Below are positions 40,213-50,361 of a DNA stretch of 64,000 nt, one piece after another. Position 1 is the stretch's first letter. Every line of letters starts with the position of its first letter. Source of the stretch: Aestuariivivens insulae (GTDB lineage Bacteria > Bacteroidota > Bacteroidia > Flavobacteriales > Flavobacteriaceae). The notes under the pieces are model-generated. The model did no database searches and was not told the origin of the DNA. It saw nothing but the letters and a program-made list of their open reading frames with translations. The position numbers and the translations under genes are program-made. Where the stretch lies: contig NZ_JAKMCS010000004.1 in the NCBI RefSeq assembly GCF_022662195.1, positions 62,001 to 126,000 on the forward strand. The letters are read 5' to 3'.

Positions 40213-42099
40213 TTATAAATCATTATTCGTTATTACTCCAATTAACTTGTCTCGCCTTATTACGGGTAAAAAACTAATGTTATTATTAACCATTAGTTTT
40301 GCCGCATCCTCAATTAGCCAGTGTTCTTCTACGGTTATAACATCTTTTTTCATAAGTCTATTTACAGAAATGGTTGCCTTTTCTTTTTTATTGGCATATA
40401 ATTCAACATCTTTCCACGATAATATGCCTTCCAGTTTTTTGGCATGGTTTGTAACTGGTAGATGGTGTATCCCTTTCCACTGCATCATGTTTAACACCAG
40501 TTCTATACTATCATTCTTATCCACTGTAAAAATATCGGTGTTCATAATGTGCTTAACAATGCGTATGGTATTGGGTAACTTTTCTGTGTTTTTATCAAGA
40601 ATTTCCCACGTTGAAACGGGATGGCCCATAGTCTGCTTTTCGTAAATTCTAGAAGTTAAAATTTGCATAGCTTCGTACCTTTTATAGGTTTTTAATAGGT
40701 TTCTGTAGCTTCTAACGCCCCATTCAGAACCACTATGGGATGTTATCCTGTCCTTAATTATTTTTAAATAATACTCGGCATCTTCTGGAGAAACACCAAA
40801 TTTATAAAGCCCTTTATAAGCCATAGGAAGCAATTCGTCTAGAATTAAACGTTGACTGGAAATGTTTTTACCGTTCCAATAAAATTGGGTTGCCATACCA
40901 TATCTAGCAGCATTAAAGAAATTATTCTTAACATCTTTAAAATCCCAGATGTTATGAATGTTATTATACTTTTCGGGTTTACCCATCATAACGCCTACCC
41001 AAAATGCCATATTGGCAATTTCGTCTACTAGCGTTGGCCCAGCAGGAATGTATCTGTTTTCTATTCGTAAATGTGGCTTATTTTTAAATACGCCATAACA
41101 CACTCTATTCCATGGATAGATCGTACCGTTATGCAAATTAAGCGCCCTTAGTTTAGGGATTTCACCATTATTTATCATATCTACACTATCCTTTATGTAC
41201 GATGTAGTTAAAAAGCTTCTAAAGCGCGAAATGTTGTCCCTAAAAATATCGGTAATAGTTCCTGTTTGCCAATGACATCCAAAACTAACCCGAGATTGGT
41301 TTTCATCTAAAACATAGGAATTGGTCCTGGTGTCTATACTTTGGGTGAATAAAGCAATTCTAGTTTCTCTCCAAAGCTCTTTGCCAAATAATAAAGGCGA
41401 ATTGGTACACACACTCAGCACAGGGCCAGCAATAGCTTGTACCCAGTTATACGTATCTACAAATGTATTAGGGTTAACCTGTAAATGTATTTGAAAACTT
41501 GTATTACAGCCTTCTAGCATTACAGAATCATTGAGTAAATTTAATTCATCAACCCCTTTAATGTGGATGTTGAAATCTTCACGCCTAAAGTCTTTAATAG
41601 CTTCATTTAACACTTCATAGCGTATCATGGGCGTCATTTTATCTAGCGTGATGTTTTCCAGACTTATGGAAGGCAATATCCCTGCCAAGACAATTTTAGT
41701 GTCGTACTTGCTGGCCGATTTTTTTATTTTATGTAACAAGGATTTTAACCGCTTATGGAAAACAGAAAAGCACTTCCCTTTAAGTACTATAGGGTCCAAG
41801 TTTGCTTCCAGGTTATAATTACCTATTTCTGTTGTGAAGTGATCGTCGTTTATAGTCTCTAATACCTCCAACGAATTATTGCTTGGTGAAAACTCGTTAT
41901 TAACCAAACAAAATTCCTGTTCTGCCCCAATTCTAATAGGCTCTTCTTCTATGAGGCCCTGGTCTATCATCATATCAAGGGCTTTTATATCATTTATCAA
42001 ATGATGGATATAATTCCCCCTATCTTTTTTTTTGGAAAGCTTAGTAACATTTAAATCACCCATGTCTACTAATTTTAGCTTTTGGCCTTTATCATTCAT
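40213..42099 (-). CDS. GCS2-type glutamate-cysteine-ligase-like protein fused to two CBS domains, 628 aa
   Basis: The start is placed at the ATG at 42097-42099 (MNDKGQKLK); an upstream ATG at 42174 would add 25 hydrophobic residues of doubtful meaning. Residues of about 60-490 form a GCS2-like carboxylate-amine ligase domain (IRIGAEQEFCLVNNE, EGCNTSFQIHLQVNP, LHNGTIYPWNRVCYG, HLRIENRYIPAGPT). The last about 110 residues are two CBS motifs (IMNTDIFTVDKNDSIELVL, LMKKDVITVEEHWLIEDAA) that would bind adenosyl ligands. The predicted reaction is ATP-dependent amide formation on glutamate or a similar acid. Regulation by AMP, ADP or ATP is inferred from the CBS pair. Confidence 0.85.
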   Translation of the reverse strand: MNDKGQKLKLVDMGDLNVTKLSKKKDRGNYIHHLINDIKALDMMIDQGLIEEEPIRIGAEQEFCLVNNEFSPSNNSLEVLETINDDHFTTEIGNYNLEANLDPIVLKGKCFSVFHKRLKSLLHKIKKSASKYDTKIVLAGILPSISLENITLDKMTPMIRYEVLNEAIKDFRREDFNIHIKGVDELNLLNDSVMLEGCNTSFQIHLQVNPNTFVDTYNWVQAIAGPVLSVCTNSPLLFGKELWRETRIALFTQSIDTRTNSYVLDENQSRVSFGCHWQTGTITDIFRDNISRFRSFLTTSYIKDSVDMINNGEIPKLRALNLHNGTIYPWNRVCYGVFKNKPHLRIENRYIPAGPTLVDEIANMAFWVGVMMGKPEKYNNIHNIWDFKDVKNNFFNAARYGMATQFYWNGKNISSQRLILDELLPMAYKGLYKFGVSPEDAEYYLKIIKDRITSHSGSEWGVRSYRNLLKTYKRYEAMQILTSRIYEKQTMGHPVSTWEILDKNTEKLPNTIRIVKHIMNTDIFTVDKNDSIELVLNMMQWKGIHHLPVTNHAKKLEGILSWKDVELYANKKEKATISVNRLMKKDVITVEEHWLIEDAAKLMVNNNISFLPVIRRDKLIGVITNNDL

Positions 42100-42174
42100 T
42101 TTTTGTTTTATAAAATATAAATAACTAAAAGCCAATACATTAATTGTTACCAAACCATTATAGACAAAAAACAC

Positions 42175-42745
42175 TTTTAATGGCTTAGTTTTAAAGCTAT
42201 TAAATTACTGTGAAACTGTACTATATACTATGATATTTATCATACCCCGCACTAAGCTAGTTCTCATTACTTTTTTATTTTTATGGTGCCTTTACTTAAA
42301 CAATACTGCATTCTTAAGGCGTTCCACAAATTCGCCTTTTAAGATTAAAGGGGTTAAACAGGATTTCTATAAAATTAGATGATAGAACACATTGTATCCT
42401 GCAACTCTTTCTATCACCGGTCATCGGTCATTTGGTTCGTTTTCAACAAGGCGCCAAGGTGCTAGGCGTTTCTTTACTGAACACCAAAGGATTACATTCC
42501 GCAAAAGCGATAGGAGCGACAGCTTTTTGCCCCTCCCAGCCTCCCTACTTCGACTGCACTCAGTACAGGCTCGGGGAGGAGTTTCTTGATTTTTAATACG
42601 TTTGTGTAAGAGTCCCTCCCCTTTGGGGAGGTTAGGTGGGGCTACGGTGGCTTGCCATTTGCCCTAAAAACCAACTGGAAAAATGACCTTTAATGTGCAC
42701 CCTTCTTATTTACATGGTAATGGCTTCTATTTTTTTAGTACATTA
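42175..42745. other. Repeat-rich gap upstream of the thiamine locus
   Basis: There is no gene here. It contains hairpins such as CCTCCCC-TTT-GGGGAGG (about 42613-42630), a copy of the CTTCGACTGCACTCAGT palindrome type (42547-42564), and GGGAGG/CCTCCC words on both sides of it. A 65-aa open frame inside is rejected as coding. It looks like stacked mobile intergenic repeats. Confidence 0.5.
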
Positions 42746-42754
42746 GCAGCGTAA

Positions 42755-42838
42755 ACTTTAGGGGTGTTCTAAATTTATAGAACTGAGACAAACCCTTTGA
42801 ACCTGATGCGGTTAGTACCGCCGAAGGGAAAAGTTGAA
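42755..42838 (+). promoter_or_regulatory. TPP riboswitch (THI box)
   Basis: The THI-box core is present: AGGGGTGTTC (42760-42769), GAACTGAGA (42780-42787), ACCCTTTGAACCTGATGCGG and GTTAGTACCGCCGAAGGGAA (42810-42830). It binds thiamine pyrophosphate and controls the thiS-thiC transcript that begins 115 bases downstream. P1 is closed by sequence at about 42755 and 42836. The switch is read on the plus strand, toward the genes. Confidence 0.94.
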
Positions 42839-42878
42839 TAGCCTGTTGAAATATAGGCTGGCACACCTTTTCATAAGA

Positions 42879-42906
42879 ACACTTCCTGTCGTGAAGTGTC
42901 TTTTTT
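42879..42906 (+). terminator. Attenuator terminator of the TPP riboswitch
   Basis: The stem ACACTTC / GAAGTGT (42879-42885 and 42893-42899) is followed by TTTTTT (42901-42906). It lies between the riboswitch and thiS, so the switch probably works by premature termination when TPP is bound. Confidence 0.75.
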
Positions 42907-42953
42907 CAAAGTCTTTTTTTTCCTATGGTTTACAATATAAAAACGTATTGTAA

Positions 42954-45067
<2,114 letters not shown>

Positions 45068-45071
45068 ATCA

Positions 45072-45169
45072 TTAGGGAGTTACCACGCTTTTTTTAAGAA
45101 AAGCGTGGTCGGGCTTTCCGCTATATCTTTTTTTCGTCCCTCAAAAAAGGATGCCGCTTCAATCCCTAA
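45072..45169. repeat. TTAGGGA/TCCCTAA-bounded intergenic repeat unit
   Basis: This 98-bp unit begins TTAGGGA (45072-45078) and ends TCCCTAA (45163-45169). Inside is a perfect hairpin CCACGCTTTT / AAAAGCGTGG (45083-45092, 45099-45108), then GTCGGGCTTTCCGCTATATC. I recall the last word from many flavobacterial intergenic regions, as a REP-like family. The hairpin can also terminate thiC. Confidence 0.6.
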
Positions 45170-45251
45170 CTCGATAAACTAAGTGTCGAGACCCTTTTGA
45201 TTAAAATTTCAAAGGTTTTCAATTGTCAACATTCAGTATAAGAAATAAAAA

Positions 45252-45833
45252 ATGATAGTTCTAATAGCTCCAGAACATGATGTTGTAAACGAAATTGAAA
45301 TACTGCATAACTTATTTCAAGAAGGCTTACAGTACTATCATTTAAGGAAACCACATAAAGATTATCAGTCTCATTGTGATTATTTAAATCAAATCGATGC
45401 TAAATACCATCATAGGATTGTGGTGCATCAATTTCATGAACTGTTGGAACATTATAATTTAAAAGGGATTCATTTTCAGGAGGCTATGAGGCGTGAGACT
45501 TCCGTGGAATCTCTTAAAAGCATCAGAAACAAGCACAACATAAGCATAAGCAGCTCTTTTCATTCAACAGAAGAACTGGCTAATTGCCCCTTTAATTTCG
45601 ATTATCACCTGTTAAGTCCGGTGTTTTCATCCATTTCAAAACAAGGTTACCTAGGCCAAGGGTTCGATGTAAATCACATTAACAAAACCATAATAGGCAT
45701 GGGCGGTGTAAGCACTAAAAATTTAACAGCGTTTGATAGATTAGGGTACGACGGGGTTGGTGTATTAGGTGGTATTTGGCAAGGTGAAGCACCAATTAAA
45801 AATTTTAAAACCATGCTACGCCACTTCGAGTGA
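45252..45833 (+). CDS. TenI-like thiamine-phosphate-synthase paralogue, 193 aa
   Basis: This TIM-barrel protein of the ThiE/TenI superfamily has the order of motifs YYHLRKPH, then VVHQFHELLEHYNLKGIHF, LLSPVFSSISK and IIGMGGVSTKN. Compared with the true ThiE at 46825, it lacks the NDHYKIA substrate motif: the place reads VHQFHEL. So it probably does not couple HMP-PP and thiazole phosphate. In Bacillus, TenI aromatises the thiazole tautomer made by ThiG, which is a fitting role here. It sits between thiC and thiD with a repeat-rich gap on either side. Confidence 0.78.
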   Translation: MIVLIAPEHDVVNEIEILHNLFQEGLQYYHLRKPHKDYQSHCDYLNQIDAKYHHRIVVHQFHELLEHYNLKGIHFQEAMRRETSVESLKSIRNKHNISISSSFHSTEELANCPFNFDYHLLSPVFSSISKQGYLGQGFDVNHINKTIIGMGGVSTKNLTAFDRLGYDGVGVLGGIWQGEAPIKNFKTMLRHFE

Positions 45834-45916
45834 TTTTGATTGAAGAGACCAAGTATAGCTAAAAATAATATCGAGAAGTTTTACACTTTATGAAGTTAAA
45901 CAAATTAAATGCAAAA

Positions 45917-46041
45917 GAATTGTCATTCCGAACGAGGCACGAGGAGGAATCTCATAATATGTGGGATTTCCCAAAGTTTATCTTGAACGTGGTCGAAAAG
46001 TTCATTCCTCTCACCCTGCCTGCCAGTGGGCAGGTATCAAA
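45917..46041. repeat. Intergenic palindromic repeats before thiD
   Basis: A GTCATTCCGAACGAGGCACG word, then GAACGTGGTCGAAAAGTTC (45985-46003), and CCTGCCTGCCAGTGGGCAGG (46016-46035) follow in series. All are of the mobile intergenic palindrome type. No gene is seen. Confidence 0.5.
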
Positions 46042-46055
46042 ATGATAAAATAAAA

Positions 46056-46838
46056 ATGCAACACGATAAAAAATACATATTGTCAATAGCAGGTTTAGAC
46101 CCCAGCAGTGGTGCCGGTCTAACCCAAGACATCAAAACGTTTGAAGCCCATGGCCTTTATGGCCTGTCTGTCTGTACCGCTATTACGGTTCAGAACGATA
46201 CTGAATTTAAGCAGTGCATTTGGACCGCTCCTAAAGTGATTTCTGCTCAAATCAAAGTCTTATTTGAGCGTTTTCAAATCACAACTGTTAAGATTGGAAT
46301 TGTTCAGTCCTGGGGCATTTTGCTTGATATTTTAGCGCAATTGAAACGATTAAACCCTGAAATCAATATTGTTTTAGACCCTATTTTTAAGGCCAGTGCC
46401 GGTTTCGATTTTCACACCAAAGAAAGCCAAACGCTTTTAGATGCCATTTGGAAATACTGCGGCATCATAACGCCAAACTATGAAGAAATACAAAGCCTTT
46501 ACCCTAATTTAAATGTTCAAGACACTATAGAACACATTTCAAGTTTAACAAACATCTATTTAAAAGGCGGGCATCGGGTAGACCAAAAAGGCTGGGACGA
46601 ACTGTACCATAACAAAATTGTTAAGGTTAATGTCCCTCCAAAGGTTGAAACCGTTTTCAATAAACATGGTAGTGGTTGTGTGTTGTCTTCGGCATTAGCT
46701 TCCAATTTAGCTTTAGACATCCCTTTAGAAGACGCCTGTAAGCTCGCCAAATACTACACCGAACAATTTTTAAACTCCAATTCGAGTTTGTTGGGAACAC
46801 ATCATTTCACACAAAAACAAAACCATGAACATCGCTAA
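46056..46838 (+). CDS. thiD: Hydroxymethylpyrimidine (phospho)kinase
   Basis: The start is placed at ATG 46056 (MQHDKKYILSIAGLDPSSGAG); an upstream ATG at 46026 lies in the repeat. The ribokinase-fold motifs are SIAGLDPSSGAGLTQDI near the N-terminus (substrate and phosphate loop) and GHGSGC-type HGSGCVLSSALAS near residue 208, with the catalytic base region. It phosphorylates HMP and HMP-P to the pyrophosphate used by ThiE. The 260-aa length fits. Its end overlaps thiE by 14 bases. Confidence 0.94.
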   Translation: MQHDKKYILSIAGLDPSSGAGLTQDIKTFEAHGLYGLSVCTAITVQNDTEFKQCIWTAPKVISAQIKVLFERFQITTVKIGIVQSWGILLDILAQLKRLNPEINIVLDPIFKASAGFDFHTKESQTLLDAIWKYCGIITPNYEEIQSLYPNLNVQDTIEHISSLTNIYLKGGHRVDQKGWDELYHNKIVKVNVPPKVETVFNKHGSGCVLSSALASNLALDIPLEDACKLAKYYTEQFLNSNSSLLGTHHFTQKQNHEHR

Positions 46839-47466
46839 ATTACATTATATATCGCAAGGGGAAACGCCCGAAGCCCATTTAGAAAACATCCAAAAGGCCT
46901 GTACGTTTGGTGCCGAGCTGGTGCAACTTCGGCTTAAAAATATAAATGAGGACACCATTTTAAAAACCGCTGAAAAAGCCCGCGACATTACCTCGCATTA
47001 CCAAACACGTTTAATCATTAATGACCATTACAAAATTGCAAAAGCAGTAAATGCCGATGGGGTTCACTTAGGAAAAAATGATGCTTGTCCAACTCTTGCC
47101 CGTGAGTACCTTGGCAAATGGTTTATTATTGGTGGCACTGCAAATACAATAGAAGACTGCGAAAATTTAATAAGCAAAAATGTTGACTATATTGGTTTGG
47201 GTCCTTATAAATTTACCACCACCAAAACCAATTTAAGCCCTGTTTTAGGCTTGAAAGGGTATCGAGTAATTCATGATGCTCTAGAAACCAAAACCCCTAT
47301 TATTGCTATTGGCGGTATTGTAGAAAGCGATATTACACCACTTTTACAAACCGGTGTTTACGGCATAGCCATGTCGGGCGCCATTACTCAAGATTTTAAT
47401 AAAATTTCAACCTTCAATAAAATACTGAAGGCCTCAGTAATACAAGAACAACGACACACCTTTTAA
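46825..47466 (+). CDS. thiE: Thiamine-phosphate synthase
   Basis: This 213-aa TIM-barrel enzyme joins HMP-PP with thiazole phosphate to give thiamine phosphate. It has ELVQLRLKN near residue 30 and the substrate motif [13 protein letters not shown]. Then come [29 protein letters not shown] (phosphate site) and IIAIGGI. All residues missing from the TenI-like paralogue are present here. The start overlaps thiD by 14 bases and thiG follows after two bases, so translation is coupled. Confidence 0.94.
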   Translation: MNIAKLHYISQGETPEAHLENIQKACTFGAELVQLRLKNINEDTILKTAEKARDITSHYQTRLIINDHYKIAKAVNADGVHLGKNDACPTLAREYLGKWFIIGGTANTIEDCENLISKNVDYIGLGPYKFTTTKTNLSPVLGLKGYRVIHDALETKTPIIAIGGIVESDITPLLQTGVYGIAMSGAITQDFNKISTFNKILKASVIQEQRHTF

Positions 47467-47468
47467 TT

Positions 47469-48239
47469 ATGAAAGATTTACTAAACATAGCAGATAAAAC
47501 ATTTCAATCCAGACTCTTTACAGGAACAGGAAAATTTAGCTCGAACAAACTCATGTCTGAAGCGTTAATAGCCAGCGAAAGTGAATTAATAACAGTAGCT
47601 TTAAAACGTGTGGACGTGAATAACGAACAAGACCAAATGCTACAAAGCATCATGCGTCCTCAAGTTAGTTTATTACCTAACACGTCTGGTGTGCGCGACG
47701 CTAAAGAAGCTGTTTTTGCTGCACAATTGGCCCGTGAAGCTTTAGAAACGAATTGGATTAAACTGGAAATCCATCCAGACCCAAAATATTTATTACCCGA
47801 TCCTATTGAAACCTTAAAAGCAGCTGAAGAATTGGTAAAACTTGGGTTTGTGGTGATGCCATACATCCATGCCGATCCCGTATTATGCAAACGTTTAGAG
47901 GAAGTTGGCGCCCAATGCGTCATGCCTTTAGGTGCGCCAATAGGCACCAACAAGGGGTTAAAAACCTTAGATTTTTTAGAGATTATTATAGAACAAAGTA
48001 ATGTTCCCGTTATTGTCGATGCCGGTATTGGTAGTCCGTCGCATGCCGCTTTTGCCATGGAATTAGGTGCCGATGCTGTTTTAGTGAACACAGCCATTGC
48101 CGTATCGCAAAACCCAGTGGAAATGGCCATCGCGTTTAAAATGGCCGTAGAAGCGGGCAGAAAGGCCTATAACGCCAAACTGGCAACGGTAAAGCATCAC
48201 GCAGAAGCCAGTAGCCCTTTAACGTCGTTTTTAAGTTAA
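47469..48239 (+). CDS. thiG: Thiazole synthase
   Basis: This 256-aa TIM-barrel enzyme assembles the thiazole phosphate carboxylate from DXP, dehydroglycine and ThiS thiocarboxylate. Conserved segments are [12 protein letters not shown] at the start, [20 protein letters not shown] with the Schiff-base lysine, [34 protein letters not shown] and [12 protein letters not shown]. It works with ThiH, encoded downstream, which supplies dehydroglycine from tyrosine. It starts two bases after thiE. Confidence 0.96.
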   Translation: MKDLLNIADKTFQSRLFTGTGKFSSNKLMSEALIASESELITVALKRVDVNNEQDQMLQSIMRPQVSLLPNTSGVRDAKEAVFAAQLAREALETNWIKLEIHPDPKYLLPDPIETLKAAEELVKLGFVVMPYIHADPVLCKRLEEVGAQCVMPLGAPIGTNKGLKTLDFLEIIIEQSNVPVIVDAGIGSPSHAAFAMELGADAVLVNTAIAVSQNPVEMAIAFKMAVEAGRKAYNAKLATVKHHAEASSPLTSFLS

Positions 48240-48245
48240 TGTAAC

Positions 48246-48360
48246 GTTATTACGAGGCGTTGCATTGAGCTTGTTGAAATGAGAACGACGAAGTAATCCC
48301 GTCTTAAGAAACAGATGGCTTCGTACCTCGCCATGACAAGAAAAGAATAAATATAAACAC
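48246..48360. repeat. Palindromic repeats between thiG and thiH
   Basis: CATTGAGCTTGTTGAAATG (48263-48281) and the words ACGACGAAGTAATCCC and GGCTTCGTACCTCGCCATGAC are parts of the mobile palindrome family. The repeat lies inside the operon and may weaken read-through to thiH. Confidence 0.5.
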
Positions 48361-49515
48361 ATGAAATATAATAGCCAAAAGCTAAAAACCAACAGCTTTA
48401 CACATCTATTTAATTCTTACAATTGGGATGATACATTAGCTAGCATCAATGCAAAATCAGCTCAAGATGTTGAATTCGCACTTGCTAAATCCAAACGCGA
48501 TTTAGAGGATTTTAAGGCCCTCATTTCACCAGCTGCCAAACCTTATTTGGAGCAAATGGCGCAATTAAGTCGTTTGATCACTAAAAAACGTTTTGGTAAT
48601 ACCATACAAATGTATGTGCCCATGTATCTATCTAACGAGTGCCAAAATATTTGTACTTACTGTGGTTTTAGTATGACGAATAAAATTCCGCGTAGAACCT
48701 TAACCGATGCCGAAATTTTAAAGGAAGTGGGGTTTCTAAAATCAAAAGGCTACGATCATATTTTATTGGTAACTGGCGAAGCGAACAAAACCGTTGGGGT
48801 GCCATACATAAAACATGCCATGGAGTTGATTAAAGATCAATTTTCAAACATCACAATTGAGGTCCAGCCTTTAGATCAAAACGAGTATGAAGCATTGATT
48901 GAAGCCAACTTATATGCCGTTTTAGTCTATCAGGAGACCTACCATAGGGCCGAGTATAAAAAACACCATCCGAAAGGGAAAAAATCGAATTTCGATTATC
49001 GATTGGAAACCCCCGATCGCTTAGGTAGGGCCGGCATCCATAAAATTGGGTTGGGCGCTTTATTTGGTTTAGAAGATTGGCGAGCAGATAGTTTCTTTAC
49101 CGCCTTACATCTAAAATACCTTCAAAAGACCTATTGGAAAACCAAGTATTCCATTTCATTTCCACGTCTTAGGCCTCATAGCGGCGGTTTAGAACCCAAA
49201 GTTGAAATGACCGATAGTGATTTGGTACAAACCATTTGTGCATTCAGGTTATTAGATGAAGATGTTGAGTTATCGATGAGCACACGCGAAAGTGAAACCT
49301 TTAGAAATAACATTGTACACCTTGGAATAACCTCATTAAGTGCAGAGTCGAAAACCAATCCTGGCGGTTATGTTGTAGAGCCACAATCGTTGGAACAATT
49401 CGAAATTTCCGATGAACGCCCTACCGAAATTATAGCCAAAATGCTTGAAGATAATGGTCTAGAGCCTGTTTGGAAAGACTGGGAAAACACATGGAAAGAT
49501 AACAATACTTATTAA
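48361..49515 (+). CDS. thiH: 2-iminoacetate synthase ThiH
   Basis: This 384-aa radical SAM enzyme splits tyrosine into p-cresol and dehydroglycine for ThiG. The cluster motif ECQNICTYCGFS (C-x3-C-x2-C) lies near residue 92, and ITIEVQPLDQNEYEALIEANL follows in the barrel. The conserved RLRPHSGGLEP and TRESETFRNN segments are near residues 266 and 302. Presence of ThiH, not ThiO, points to the oxygen-independent route. It is the last gene of the thiamine locus; rnpA follows after 367 bases. Confidence 0.95.
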   Translation: MKYNSQKLKTNSFTHLFNSYNWDDTLASINAKSAQDVEFALAKSKRDLEDFKALISPAAKPYLEQMAQLSRLITKKRFGNTIQMYVPMYLSNECQNICTYCGFSMTNKIPRRTLTDAEILKEVGFLKSKGYDHILLVTGEANKTVGVPYIKHAMELIKDQFSNITIEVQPLDQNEYEALIEANLYAVLVYQETYHRAEYKKHHPKGKKSNFDYRLETPDRLGRAGIHKIGLGALFGLEDWRADSFFTALHLKYLQKTYWKTKYSISFPRLRPHSGGLEPKVEMTDSDLVQTICAFRLLDEDVELSMSTRESETFRNNIVHLGITSLSAESKTNPGGYVVEPQSLEQFEISDERPTEIIAKMLEDNGLEPVWKDWENTWKDNNTY

Positions 49516-49857
49516 TTTTTAGTTTTAGAAGCTATTTTAAAAGTGATAGAGTTTGTCTGCTAAAAATGAAATACTATTGGGTAAACTTTTTTAACCACCT
49601 CGTCTTCATTCCGTTTACTCGGAATGAATCCACTCCTCCTTTAAAAGGAGGAGAGTTAAAATACATCAATAAACACCACTCCTTCTCCAGTCATTGAGCT
49701 TATCGAAATGAAGGGAAGGTGGCTTCAAACTCAACTAAGAGTTTAAAGTCGGAAGGGTTTTATGATAGAAAGAGGACAATTGGTCTTGTTTATTTAGAGT
49801 ATTAAACATTAATAATCGATCCTGTTTTACATCCCTTCAAATATCATTGATAATGCC
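49516..49857. other. Repeat-containing gap between thiH and rnpA
   Basis: There is no gene here. It has a hairpin CTCCTCCTTT/AAAAGGAGGAG type (about 49633-49653) that may end the thiamine transcript, and a copy of the family palindrome TCATTGAGCTTATCGAAATGA (49691-49711). Confidence 0.5.
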
Positions 49858-49865
49858 TACTTTTG
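49858..49865 (+). promoter_or_regulatory. -7 box of rnpA
   Basis: TACTTTTG matches TAnnTTTG. Transcription would begin near 49872, which rules out the ATG at 49847 and supports the ATG at 49883. Confidence 0.6.
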
Positions 49866-49882
49866 TGGTCTTAAAGCAACCT

Positions 49883-50260
49883 ATGGCGTATACATTTCCA
49901 AAAAAAGAAAAACTTAAAAGCAAAAAGCTTATTGAACAATTATTTTCTGAAGGGAAATCGGTAACAGCATTTCCGCTACGCCTCGTGTTTTTGGAAACAG
50001 CCCTAGAACATAATGTCACAGCCCAAACGGGAGTTTCTGTTAGCAAGCGCCTTTTTAAAAAAGCCGTAGACAGAAATAGAATAAAACGCTTAATGCGTGA
50101 AGCCTACCGCCTAAACAAAGCACATTATTTTAACAACATTACAACACAATATGCGTTTATGATTTTGTACATTGGTAAAGAAAAACCAAATTTTATTGAT
50201 GTTGACACAAAAACGAAACTCTTGTTTGATAAGTTTTTAAACAAGAGTTCCAAAGCGTAA
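49883..50260 (+). CDS. rnpA: Ribonuclease P protein component
   Basis: This 125-aa basic protein assists the catalytic RNA in cleaving the 5' leader of tRNA precursors. The N-terminus YTFPKKEKLKSKKLIEQLF and the RNR-type motif KKAVDRNRIKRLMREAYR near residue 68 are diagnostic. The start at ATG 49883 (MAYTFPKKEKL) is preferred over the one at 49847 because of the promoter box between them. An 11-bp perfect hairpin overlaps the last codons (50217-50249). No rpmH is adjacent, unlike in many bacteria. Confidence 0.94.
   Translation: MAYTFPKKEKLKSKKLIEQLFSEGKSVTAFPLRLVFLETALEHNVTAQTGVSVSKRLFKKAVDRNRIKRLMREAYRLNKAHYFNNITTQYAFMILYIGKEKPNFIDVDTKTKLLFDKFLNKSSKA
50217..50249 (+). terminator. Hairpin inside the 3' end of rnpA
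   Basis: The arms AACTCTTGTTT (50217-50227) and AAACAAGAGTT (50239-50249) match perfectly. The stem lies within coding sequence, ending 11 bases before the end of the stop codon, and is not followed by a long T-run. Confidence 0.5.
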
Positions 50261-50266
50261 TATTTT

Positions 50267-50274
50267 TAGTTTTG
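50267..50274 (+). promoter_or_regulatory. -7 box of the DUF4349 gene
   Basis: TAGTTTTG matches TAnnTTTG, about 90 bases upstream of the start codon. Confidence 0.45.
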
Positions 50275-50361
50275 ACATGAGCCTTAACCATTAAGTTTAT
50301 ACCAACCGAAAATGATTATTGGAATGCCTTCTAACAGATAAAAAACAATAATTATATACAG

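Noticed and set aside
40247-40645. 132-aa plus-strand frame
   Set aside because: It is antisense to the CBS part of the GCS2-like gene, whose reading is strongly supported.
42392-42589. 65-aa plus-strand open frame before the riboswitch
   Set aside because: It coincides with hairpin-rich repeats and has no protein-like pattern; it is more likely repeat sequence read in an open frame.
49847-49882. Earlier start of rnpA
   Set aside because: It would place the -7 box TACTTTTG inside the coding region and adds 12 residues not expected for RnpA.
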